Source: Otis tarda (taxonomy: Eukaryota; Chordata; Aves; Otidiformes; Otididae). Taken from it: a DNA stretch of 64,000 nucleotides. The stretch spans positions 558,001-622,000 of the forward strand of contig CM048557.1 of assembly GCA_026413225.1 (NCBI GenBank). Direction: 5' to 3'. Shown piece by piece: positions 55,401 through 64,000 of this stretch. The notes under the pieces were generated by a model. It was given only the letters and a program-made list of their open reading frames with translations, had not been told where the DNA came from and made no database searches. The translations under genes and the position numbers were made by a program. Each line of letters opens with the position of its first letter. Position 1 is the stretch's first letter.

Positions 55401-58400
55401 GAGATGTCGGTTATAAAACTGGCTAGCAAACTTAAACTGTTGTTGAGTTTATCTTGGGTCTCTTTTTTGTGTAAGAGACTCTGCTTGCATAACTCTTGGC
55501 TCCCCTCCCAGCAGAGGGGCCAGAGCAAGTAAGTTAAGAGTTTCTTGCTCTAGGAACTGGGTATGTGTACAACTAAAACTTCTGTGTGGCTAAATAAAAC
55601 TATAGTGAAGCTAGATGAAATAAAAATTAGACAGGAATGTTTTTTTTAACAATTCTGCTCTTTTCAGGTAATATTTTCATATCTAGGACATCAGTCCCAA
55701 ATGCAACTTCAGAAGAAGGAGATGATGATGACTGGTCATCTGATAGAGTCATATTTAAAATAGGTGAGAAGCTGCATGCTTGTGCTCAAAAGAATTGGGT
55801 TATCTATTTGTCTTCTGAAAAATAACTCTTTTCTTTTTGCAGGTGACCTTGGTCATGTAACTCGAGTATCTAGTCCACAAGTGGAGGAAGGTGATAGCCG
55901 TTTTCTTGCAAATGAAGTCCTGCAAGAGGTAACTTCTGTTTGTGGAAAATAATGATGTTAGATCTGCATGTTGTTTTCTTTAGTCATGAGTTGCTGTCTG
56001 CTCTGCTGCCTCCTTGGTGGAGGAGAAACTGCCTAAATAGTATCCCCTTGAACACTAGTAGTGCTTAAAGGGCAATGTGTGTGTAATACTGTGGATGTGT
56101 TCAGTGCTGAATAGTTTAGCTCTCTCTTAGATTTCTTCTTACACTGAGTGCTACATGTAGTAAATCTATTTTTCTTTATTTTTCCAAGAACTACGCTCAT
56201 TTGCCGAAAGCAGATATTTTTGCTCTTGCTCTGACTGTTGTCTGTGCTGCTGGGGCTGAACCGCTTCCAAGTAATGGGGACCAATGGCATGAAATTCGAC
56301 AAGGAAAACTACCTAGAATACCACAAGTGCTTTCTCAAGAGTTACTAGACTTACTAAAAGTAAGACCTCTTGTACCAGTGGCTCACTGATTAGTGTAATT
56401 TACTGTATTACTGGCCTTAACTAGAACGCCTTATTTTCTTTTTTCCAAGGTTATGATTAATCCTGATCCAGAGAAAAGGCCTTCTGCTGTGGCACTAGTC
56501 AAGCATTCAGTGCTTCTCTCTGCCGCAAAAAAGAGCGCAGAGCAGCTCCGGATAGAACTGAATGCTGAAAAATTCAAAAACTCACTTTTGCAGAAGTAAG
56601 TAGTTCCTTGAGGTTATTAAATGTAACTTAATTTGTAATGAGTTTTCATATGACAGTAGAGCAACGATAAAACAGGACCGTCCTTGTTTCTCCATGTGGT
56701 CTGCAAATCTGTATGCATATACATATTTGAGAGTACAAAGTGGGTTATGTAATTTTAAAAGGAACTCTTCTCCATAGAAGGCACATCTTGAACACTCTTA
56801 AGAGAATCTCAACTACTTTATTAGTATTCAAGGCATACAAAACATTACAGTTAAAAAAAAGTTTCAAGGATAATATGTACTTTTGTGACATACATAGTGT
56901 AACTTGCATCTATATTATTTGAGTCTGTGTTTTCCTAGGTCATCTGTACATTGAAATATGTTGGGAAAACATAAATGAAATGCCACATCAAGAATGTTTT
57001 TAGACTAATTTGACTTGTACGCAGCAGTGCTATTAAGTTACCGGAGAACCATTTGCATTTGGAGGCCATTTTGTCCTACTTCTTGCTCAACTTTAAATTA
57101 AAGCTTTGAAGAAGCTTGATTTCTGCTTAAGTTTCACAGCAAGAGTTAGTAAGAGGCAATAATCTGAATCTTTCACTGCTGTTAATTTTGCACATATTAT
57201 GCATAATAGGCAGGTTTTTATGAGGGGAATATAGAACACTACTTTGACTCACTTGTTTTGAGTGAAGATGTTAACTTCATGTTTGGATTCTCTCTGTTGC
57301 TATCTGCTTATCTTGCCATTGCTACAATGTGAATGTAGCCAGACTTGCCACTATAGATGGTTGTTATCTTTATAATCTTAGGAATTACACTGACTGCAGA
57401 AAGAATTAATTTGACAGTTTGTGTAGGTTATTCAAGGACAGACTTGCTGAGGTAAGTTGCTTGCTTGTATAAAGACAACATATTTTTTTGTATCACATGA
57501 AAAGGGAAGTTGGCAAAGCTTCACAAATTTTGTGAAGACTGTTTCTGGCTTGGCAACAAGTGGGGCATATCCTTATAACTGTTAATTCAAGAATGAATTA
57601 AAAAAAAAATGCTTACCCACAGTAATTTTTAACATTGTGTGAGATAGTGTTCCATAAAATAGTTCCTGGTAGGTATTTTTTGTTTACTTTGCGATATTTT
57701 GGGTTTTTTTTTAACACTGCTGCATTTGACCCATTTAAGATATCACTTGTGTATGTAAGTTATCATCAGTGAAAGGAACCCTTGTAAGGAAACTCAGCTT
57801 TTCTACTGTGTCGTCATCTTCAGAGGAAGGAAGAATTCAAGATTAGACTTCTATGGAAGAATGGAAGTGTATATTGTAAAACTTAATTTCCTGGTAATGG
57901 TGTGGTGGTTGGGTGTGAACATGTGTGTGCATTTGTGACTGTTGTTCAATCTTTAGGGAAGATTACTAAAAATTGATTGTGTTCCCTTGCAGTGAACTGA
58001 CACAGTGATAATGTGGGGAGGATAAGATGGGGCATGGATGTTAATAAATAATACTTTGGCTTACAAGAATGGAAGTAGCTTATTAAACTAAACATGTAAC
58101 TTAGAACTAAATACACATACACCAATATGCAGTAAGCTTGTAAAATTTGATCTTGCTTTGGAGTCCAGATGTGAAGTGAGATTACAAATACTAGTTCTTA
58201 TGGTACAGAAAGTTCTTTGAGGGATATTTTGGGATAAGAGAAAGAAAAGAGCATGGAGGGAATCCTTACAGTGTCAGCATTTAAGAAAAGGAGAAAAGAG
58301 AAGTGATAAAAAGAATTTTGCTCTTTAGTCAGACTGTTTCATAGTTTTATCCTGAGTTTTAGTTAACTTCATCCTCAGACTGAGTATTGGTAATTCTCTG

Positions 58401-59189
58401 AAATACAGTAGTTGACGAATGTTGCACAGGGATAATGGCCTGTGCTACTTTCAGTGACTCAGCCTTGCAGTTTTGGGCTCAGATTTTTACAGTAGGCAAA
58501 AAAGATTTAGGTAGTGGTAAGCTTTTGATGTGGGTATGCAAAAGGAAAAGGATGCTTCCCAAGTTGTCTGTTACCAGTTACGTTCATCTGTGTTCATCTA
58601 AGTGTGTATCTGCTTGCCTGAATCTTCCACAGCTGTAGCTGAATGCTTTATTTGGGCAAACCTCAGTAATTACCTCTTCAGTGATTTATCATAGGGCTTT
58701 TACTAGAAAGTAAACAGCATCCTACTGTGTTTTGGTGATAGATGCATGAGATGAAGTGTTGAGCTGTTTATAAAAGGCTGGGTTTCAAAATTTGAGTTGT
58801 GTGAATTTGTCATTTCCTTCCCTTGTTCAAAATAAAGATCTAGACACATAACGAACATCCCACTTCTGTCCTCTAGGTTGTGCACAGGTGCATGTGAAGG
58901 ATAATGGTCTCAGTATGACCTAAATTTATGGGAAGTCTTAAGTTCAGAACTGCTGTAATTAATTTGAAATGCTCTTGCTATGATATGTCTGTAGTCGTCA
59001 CTGATAATGTTGCTTAAGTGTGACTCTGTGTCTTGCAGAGAGCTGAAAAAGGCACAGATGGCAAAAGCCGCAGCTGAGGAGCGAGCACTGTTCACTGACA
59101 GAATGACAACTAGATCTACGACACAAAATAGACCATCTCGACTCATTGGAAAGAAAATGAACCGCTCAGTTAGTCTTACTATATACTAA
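48916..59189 (+). CDS. WEE1: WEE1 protein kinase (CDK1 Tyr15 kinase); full spliced gene model
   Basis: Nuclear kinase that phosphorylates CDK1 on Tyr15 and blocks entry into mitosis. The coding path is 48916-49470, 51785-51990, 53375-53441, 53523-53695, 54633-54754, 55124-55270, 55668-55763, 55843-55928, 56189-56359, 56450-56595 and 59039-59189. These 11 exons sum to 1920 nt, so 639 residues, against about 646 in human (from memory). All junctions are GT-AG and in phase. Residues 1-276 are the regulatory region with a poly-Glu tract (38-48), [12 protein letters not shown] sites and an RxL motif. The kinase domain starts near 293, with GSGEFGSVF (300-308), ATP lysine K322, HMDIKPSN (catalytic D420) and DLG (457-459) in place of DFG, as is usual in WEE1. 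The C-terminus is NRSVSLTIY. No key residue is missing. Confidence 0.98.
49471..51784 (+). other. WEE1: WEE1 intron 1
   Basis: The first 580 bp belong to the CpG island. After an A-rich run at 50122-50134 it becomes AT-rich. Two adjacent inverted repeats lie at 50303-50353. Nothing else recognised. Confidence 0.8.
50303..50353. repeat. Two adjacent perfect inverted repeats
   Basis: First pair CACCTG / CAGGTG (50303-50308 and 50315-50320). Second pair GTACTCAACCAG / CTGGTTGAGTAC (50322-50333 and 50342-50353) with an 8-nt loop TGGTGTGC. All arms are exact. They lie in WEE1 intron 1, about 250 bp past the CpG island. The first pair also forms two CANNTG E-box motifs. Confidence 0.93.
51785..51990 (+). 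CDS. WEE1: WEE1 exon 2
   Basis: 206 nt, phase 0 to 2. Encodes [38 protein letters not shown] and [10 protein letters not shown]; the last is a basic, likely nuclear-localisation patch. The acceptor ACAG follows a TTTTCTTTTGAAAAAAAAAA stretch. Donor GTGAGT. Confidence 0.97.
52101..52982 (-). mobile_element. ERVL-type LTR, interrupted by CR1, with likely target-site duplication
   Basis: Read on the minus strand it runs GGCTGGGATAG...TTAATTTTCTTCAC, GCTATGTTTTGGATTTGTGC, a TATA box (ATATAAA; + strand TTTATAT at 52708-52714), CATGATGGAGCCCTGC, and ends GCTAGGGTTAAAACACAACA. This matches, from memory, a very common avian ERVL LTR. Direct repeats TAGTGAT flank it (52099-52105 and 52976-52982), the core being GTGAT. 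The first dozen bases of the LTR appear lost or altered. It is a different family from the three-copy LTR and is antisense to WEE1. Confidence 0.85.
52286..52586 (+). mobile_element. CR1 LINE 3' fragment nested in the ERVL-type LTR
   Basis: 300-bp CR1 3' end from CAAGGGGGCCTACAAGAAAG to CCATTCTATGATTCT. Sequence on either side (CATTCATTACTT and CACCAGCAGGCAG) is continuous LTR, so this CR1 inserted after the LTR. It is nearly identical to the 3' end of the copy at 27618 apart from a roughly 26-bp deletion after AGGACGAGGGG. Non-coding here. Confidence 0.93.
53375..53441 (+). CDS. WEE1: WEE1 exon 3
   Basis: 67 nt, phase 2 to 0. Encodes [20 protein letters not shown], the acidic linker before the kinase domain. 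Acceptor TTTCAG, donor GTAATT. Confidence 0.96.
53523..53695 (+). CDS. WEE1: WEE1 exon 4, kinase N-lobe
   Basis: 173 nt, phase 0 to 2. Encodes [13 protein letters not shown], the glycine loop [10 protein letters not shown] and the ATP-binding lysine in IYAIKRSKK. Separated from exon 3 by only an 81-bp intron. Donor GTGAGT. Confidence 0.98.
54633..54754 (+). CDS. WEE1: WEE1 exon 5, kinase N-lobe and hinge
   Basis: 122 nt, phase 2 to 1. Encodes [20 protein letters not shown] (with the helix C Glu), then [18 protein letters not shown] at the hinge. Acceptor GTAACAG, donor GTAAGT. Confidence 0.97.
55124..55270 (+). CDS. WEE1: WEE1 exon 6, catalytic loop
   Basis: 147 nt, phase 1 to 1. Encodes [16 protein letters not shown] and LVHMDIKP, with the catalytic Asp at 420. 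Donor GTACGT. Confidence 0.97.
55668..55763 (+). CDS. WEE1: WEE1 exon 7, acidic kinase-domain insert
   Basis: 96 nt, phase 1 to 1. Encodes [20 protein letters not shown] and VIFKIG. The acidic insert before DLG is typical of WEE1. Acceptor TTTTCAG, donor GTGAGA. Confidence 0.97.
   Translation, partial: VIFSYLGHQSQMQLQKKEMMMTGHLIESYLK
55843..55928 (+). CDS. WEE1: WEE1 exon 8, activation segment
   Basis: 86 nt, phase 1 to 0. Encodes [20 protein letters not shown] and LANEVLQE. Only a 79-bp intron precedes it. Acceptor TTTGCAG, donor GTAACT. Confidence 0.97.
56189..56359 (+). CDS. WEE1: WEE1 exon 9, kinase C-lobe
   Basis: 171 nt, phase 0 to 0. Encodes [20 protein letters not shown], then [20 protein letters not shown]. 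Acceptor TTCCAAG, donor GTAAGA. Confidence 0.97.
56450..56595 (+). CDS. WEE1: WEE1 exon 10, end of kinase domain
   Basis: 146 nt, phase 0 to 2. Encodes [20 protein letters not shown] and [20 protein letters not shown] 90-bp intron precedes it. Donor GTAAGT. Confidence 0.97.
56596..59038 (+). other. WEE1: WEE1 intron 10
   Basis: 2.4 kb, AT-rich, no repeat or RNA gene recognised. It separates the kinase-domain exons from the C-terminal tail exon. Confidence 0.8.
59039..59189 (+). CDS. WEE1: WEE1 exon 11, C-terminal tail and stop
   Basis: 151 nt, phase 2 to TAA stop. Encodes [20 protein letters not shown] and the basic tail [17 protein letters not shown], the conserved WEE1 C-terminus containing the 14-3-3-binding serine region (RSVS). 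Acceptor TCTTGCAG. Confidence 0.97.
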
Positions 59190-60490
59190 CTATGAAGTCT
59201 AAAAACTGCTGAGGATGGCTATAGCATCTCTGCTGGACTGAAGCCTGAGGAATTGAAGGAAGCATTCAATTCCTGGTTTCTTGTCCTGTCTTTGATCAGT
59301 GTCACTAGTTTTACAGGAATTGCAGTTGGGTTTTTACTTGTACAATATGGTTGATTAGCTGTATTAACCATTTGAGTTAATGGACTCAGTTACTATCTTG
59401 TCTGTAGAGGATCCTGGATGTTAATCCATAAGCCTTTCAGTTACACTGTTAGATGTTACATCATCCAAGGGTTAACCACTATAGTGGTGTGCTGCTTTGT
59501 AGTGTTATGGCAGTGTAATAAGTAATATCCCTTGTGATCTTTACAGAGGAGGGAGGGGGCCTTGCTTTGATAGTTACTGATTTTTTTTTCTTTTTTTTTT
59601 TTTTTTTTTGGAGCAGAGGGGAATAAATTTTGAAAGACAGGCTTTAAGGCCACCTACACTCAATGTACCTGAGGTCAGGTAGACTTTTATTGTGAATTTT
59701 ATTTGATATTCAACTGGGAGCACTTTGTAGGCATTGCATAAACCACAGCTTAGAAACCTGTGGAATTAATTGCCGTGTGGAACTGCTGCTATTTTTAGTT
59801 TGTTGTCCTTGCTGTAAACTGTAGCATTAAAACAATCATTATTGTGTTAATAGGCTTCTTGTTAAAACAATTACGTGAAACAAATCTAAGCTGCATTTTA
59901 GTGAAAGCAGCATTTTTCTCTCAAAGCTAGTGCATTGTGAAATAATGCACCAATTTAATATTTGGACTCTGTATTAGTGTAGTGCAGTTGTTAATGTCTT
60001 GGCTATTGATGTTTTGTAATTCTTTCTAATAAGGTTCTCTAAATGTTGGTATTTTCAGTTGTCCATTCTTGATGCTATTGTGTATATATATATTTTTATA
60101 TTGGACTACTTGTAAATATTTTAGTTTAAGTCTTCATGTTGTTCTTCGTTGTTCACATACATATGTTTGAGCATGCTTATAGCATACTATACTGAAACTG
60201 CTGTCCTGAGATGTCAACAGACAAAGCTTAACTGTTCAGTTTTAATTACAAAATGAACGGAATGTGGCTATCAAACTGTACTGCTGTTGGACCTAGGCTG
60301 CCAGATACAGCTAAAAAATAGAATTGTTCTAATTACTGGCTTGTTTCTTCATTAATTTTAGTTTAAACAATGTTTTCCATTTGTGCTGTTTGTTCTTACT
60401 AGTGTTGAATTTTAATATTAAAGTTTTGTTTAATATTGTCTAACACTTATTTAACTCTAGTTGTGGAAATAAAATATTGAGTCAGGAATA
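59190..60490 (+). other. WEE1: WEE1 3' UTR
   Basis: AT-rich sequence from the stop to just past AATAAA at 60468-60473. It contains a poly-T tract (59581-59610), CPE-like TTTTAT at 59685-59690 and 59697-59702, TTTTTAT at 60093-60099, and Pumilio-type TGTATATA (60081-60088) and TGTAAATA (60111-60118). An ATTAAA at 60417-60422 could serve as a second poly(A) signal. Confidence 0.8.
60468..60473 (+). terminator. WEE1: Poly(A) signal of WEE1
   Basis: Canonical AATAAA about 1.3 kb past the stop codon. It is the most 3' candidate before the sequence loses UTR-like character. Confidence 0.65.
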
Positions 60491-61583
60491 TACTATAGCA
60501 AATCCTGACAAGATCTGCTTCATGCTCCTGTGTAATGCTTGTGGTTCCCTCTCATGAGAGTGGGACTGAGGTATAACGTACTTGCTGATATGTTAGGAGA
60601 GAAGCACCACAGTCTGTGTGTTAGTATCTATAGCAGTCTGTCTCTACAGCTTCAGAAATGGTGCTGCATGTTGGAAAGGTTAAGTTCCAGGAAGATTTGT
60701 AGTGGAACCCGTGACCTTAAAGACAGAGGACTAGATGAAACTATGTGAGGAAAGACCTGGGTCTGAGGTAAGGAGGAAAACTCATTAATTGAGAATGGGA
60801 GGAAAACTGCTGCCTTCCAACCCAAGCTATTCTATTATTCTGTGATTTAGAACTTGGGAAGAAAACAGTGGGAGAAATTGGAATAGTTTAGGGAACACAA
60901 TAACAGCATGTTCTGTGGCATGGATGCAGAATGTTTATGCATTTTAATTCTACCTTGTGTAAAGAGAAATACAGTAAAATTAATAAAGGCGTAATAGATT
61001 AGTCTGTTGGGGAAGCATTTACGTTGCTGTAGTAAAGAGCTGCAGATGACTGTCAGAGAAGCTGTCTGTGAATTGAATGGGCTATCATAAAATTTTACTT
61101 TGCAATTAGCAAATTAAAACTGCTAAGTATTTTTATTTGTAAGAGGTCTCAGTGCTCTTCATAGGACAGTGAAATTCAAAGGCTTGGTTTAGGTAACGTG
61201 AAATATACAGGTCTCATCAGTTAGAAATGATAGACTGGAATACCTTTTTAAGTTTTTACTTTATGTGATAGTCCTGTCTTGTTTGTGAGAGAACTTAGAA
61301 TATCTTATGGATTTGTTGCAGCATTTTAATGTTCCTGTACACTAAATGAGACCTTTCTTAAAGCATAGTTCTGAACAGTTATAATTTGGTGGGGGATCAA
61401 CAAACTTAAGTCTTTTTTCCCCTATACTGTAAATAAATTTTATCTGCCTGTGATAACTACCTGCTCTTGCATCACTCATTTTTAGGAGCTTGTAGCATTA
61501 GTACAGGTATTGCTGCACAAACAAGCTGTACACAGTAGCTGTGTAGGCTTGTAGAGGCGTACTCTTTGCTGGGTAAAAAACTA
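60491..61583. other. Intergenic region downstream of WEE1
   Basis: Contains a short CR1-tail fragment at about 60812-60847 (CTTCCAACCCAAGCTATTCT, then ATTATTCTGTGAT) in + orientation. The rest shows nothing identifiable. Confidence 0.7.
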
Positions 61584-62593
61584 GCTGGATGGTTGGGCCC
61601 GAAGGGTGGTGGTGAGTGGAATTAAATCCGGTTGGCAGCCAGTCACAAGTGGTGTTCCCCAGGGCTCAGTATTGGGCCCAGTTCTGTTTAACATCTTTAT
61701 CAATGATCTGGATGAGGGAATTGAGTGCACCCACAGTAATTTTGCAGATGATACCAAGTTAGGTGGGAGCGTTGATCTGCTGAGGGTAGAAAGGCTCTAC
61801 AGAGGGATCTGGACAGGCTGGATTGATGGGCTGAGGCCAACTGTGGGATTCAACAAGGCTCAGTGCTGGGTCCTACACTTGGGTCACAACACCACCATGC
61901 AATGCTACAGGCTTGGGGAAGAGTGGCTGGAAAGCTGCCTGGCAGAAGGGGACCTCGGGGTCCTGGCTGACAGCTGAACATGAGCCAGCAGTGTGCCCAG
62001 GTGGCCAAGAGGGCCAACAGCATCCTGGCTTGTATCAGAAATAGTGTGGCCAGCAGGAGTATGGAAGTGACTGTGCCCCTGCACTTGGCACTGGTGAGAC
62101 TGCACCTTGAATACTGTGTTCAGACATTGAGATGCTGGAGCAAGGGAAGGGCACTGAAGCTGGTGAAGGGTCTGGAGCACAAGTCTTATGAGGAGCAGCT
62201 GAGAGAACTGGGGTTGCTTAGTCTGGAGAAAAGGAGGCTGAGGGGAGACTTCATCGCTCTCTACAACTGCTTGAAAGGAGGCTGTAGCGAAGTGGGTGTT
62301 GGTCTCTTTTTTCCCAAGTAACAAGTGATAGGATGACAGGAAATGGCCTCAAGTTGTGCCAGGGGATATTTAGATTTGATATTAGGAAAATTTTTCTTCA
62401 CTGAAAGGGTGAAGCACTAGAACAGGCTGCTCAGGGAAGTGGTTAAGTCTCTGTCCCTGGAGGTATTTTAAAAACTTGCAGATACAGAGCTTAGGGACAT
62501 GGTTTAGTGGTGGACTTGAGTGTTAGGTTAATGGTTGAACTCGATCTTAAGGGTCTTTTCCAGCCAAAATGATTCTATGATTCTATTCTGTTG
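61584..62593 (+). mobile_element. CR1 LINE, 1 kb, reverse-transcriptase C-terminal half, inactivated
   Basis: Frames encode [20 protein letters not shown], an intact catalytic box FADD, then after a stop at about 61975 the block [20 protein letters not shown], and [20 protein letters not shown]. The 3' tail ends ATGATTCTATGATTCT. It differs in its 3' UTR from the copies at 8854, 27618 and 52286 and so belongs to another CR1 subfamily. It is 5'-truncated and its ORF is broken, so it is inactive despite the intact FADD. Confidence 0.95.
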
Positions 62594-64000
62594 CTGGTCA
62601 CAGGTTTTTTTTATCTGCTATGGAAGGGATGCCCAGCCTAAACTAAGCAACTGAAGTGGCTTTGAGCATTTTAACTTTCTCCTGTGTGCCAAGAAGGATG
62701 TTTATATAGGAGCTTCAGTGTTTAAGTAGTTTATGGGAGGAGTAAGAACGGTGAAATTTTATGTCAAATTTTCATAAGCTTTCCTGAGGCCAATGGTGGC
62801 CCCAACAGTGACCAGTGGGAAGAGGCAGAGAATTTTGAAAGTGTGTGTTAATGCTTTCCATGAATACTCCCAGCATCCAGTGATTCATGATTCAGATGCT
62901 TGCTGAGTGAGAAGCGGTATCTATTTTTTCTGACATTGAAGGGTTTTTCTTTTCTAATAGAAACAATCTTACAGTAATTTTAGTAGCTTACGAATTTGTT
63001 GTGAAAACTTGTATGCTGTTAAGCAAGCCACCTTTTCAGGTGGAAGAAGATTATATTAGCCTGTTGCAAAATGTAGAAAGATGTCAGTTGAAGAAATTCT
63101 ACCAAGCGTGATGTAACAAGATGAGCTTCAGCACTTTAAGAAGAAACCTTTATCTCAATTTAAAAAGCAACCCATTAGAGTTGGGTGCAAATGTGTTGTT
63201 CAAAATAGCTACAGTTAATGTTTGACTTGAACCATTTTTCTTAGTTAATTAATCTAGCTTAATTTTCCAATACAGAGGTAGCATAGTGCCTTAACTTTTT
63301 TTTGATCAGAGTACCTGACTTCTTGAAGAACTACACAGAACCTAAAAATAACTCAAAGCAGGTATTTCATATCCCCACCTCGTCTAGATATTTGTCTGCT
63401 GCTTTGTCTTCTATTTTAGATTAGACACTGGATTTATACTCCATCTTCTAGTGATATGTTACTGGACAACTCTATCTGTCTAGTTTTGCTTAGTTTTGCT
63501 GCATCTTGTGCCTGAAGGAGTGGATGGTGTGGTGGACCAAAGCTCTCACAGAATTTCTTTCCTGCGAAGACATGACACCACTTAACACTGACAAATGTGG
63601 CTTTCCAAAAGAATATGCTGGCATTGTTACATCTAAATGATTTATTTGTGGATTAATTGTTCTTGCTGGAAACACACAAACAAAAGTATTAACCTTCCCA
63701 ACTTCTTTAATGTGAATTTCAAGTATCAAGAGTTGATTCACTACTTGGATAATTCATCTTGTGAATCAAACCTTTCCATGGGCTATCTGTAGAAATATTG
63801 ATGGTCCTTAGTTTTTCATTGTTTTGCAGGCTAAACCATTATAATCAAATCATAAATGCTATATTTAAAAAAATAGTCACATGTGTATTCAAATACCATA
63901 TGCAATCCTATTTACACCATTACTATTGAAACAAAATTGGATTTTTTCCAGAAAACAGTACTGTGGTAGTCATGCATGCTGCTGGTCCATTAGAGCCATG
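62594..64000. other. Intergenic region to window end
   Basis: AT-rich, no gene, repeat or CpG island recognised. In mammals SWAP70 is the next gene; none of its sequence is apparent here. Confidence 0.65.

Larger units (their letters stand above)
53696..56188 (+). other. WEE1: WEE1 introns 4-8
   Basis: Introns 53696-54632, 54755-55123, 55271-55667, 55764-55842 and 55929-56188. All are short to moderate and AT-rich with no mobile element seen. The 79-bp intron 7 is among the shortest in the window. Confidence 0.8.

Overview
This is vertebrate nuclear DNA, almost certainly from a bird. Spliced genes have GT-AG introns, intergenic DNA is AT-rich with one sharp CpG island, and the repeats are mostly chicken-repeat-1 (CR1) LINEs and avian-type endogenous-retrovirus LTRs. 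Two genes lie head to tail on the + strand, in the order ZNF143 then WEE1, which is also the mammalian order (human 11p15.4). I could trace both reading frames completely across their splice sites.

Positions 1-42345: ZNF143 (Staf), a seven-finger C2H2 transcription factor. The start codon is at 10050 and the stop at 40818-40820. Fifteen coding exons sum to 1914 nt (637 residues). The promoter and 5' non-coding exon lie left of the window, so 1-10042 is inferred to be intron 1. Introns carry CR1 fragments of several ages, including one 2.4-kb CR1 with reverse-transcriptase sequence in intron 10, and two antisense copies of a 1.16-kb LTR in introns 9 and 12. The 3' UTR has two AATAAA signals about 790 bp apart.

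Positions 42346-48400: intergenic DNA with a third antisense copy of the same LTR, a long poly-T tract and a perfect small hairpin.

Positions 48400-60490: WEE1, the inhibitory CDK1 tyrosine kinase. A CpG-island promoter with E2F-type, Sp1 and inverted CCAAT motifs precedes the start codon at 48916. Eleven coding exons sum to 1920 nt (639 residues) and end at 59189. Intron 2 carries an ERVL-type LTR into which a CR1 later inserted. The 3' UTR has Pumilio-type and CPE-type motifs. Positions 60491-64000 are intergenic with a 1-kb CR1.

How they work together: the two genes are independent. ZNF143 activates snRNA and many mRNA promoters and helps anchor promoter loops. WEE1 restrains mitotic entry. 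I found no operon-like unit, CRISPR array or novel enzyme system. The most interesting material is the antisense LTR family (with readable target-site duplications), the exon-per-repeat structure of the ZNF143 activation domain, and several small hairpins and tandem repeats. Residue numbers refer to my spliced models; comparisons with other species are from memory, without database searches.
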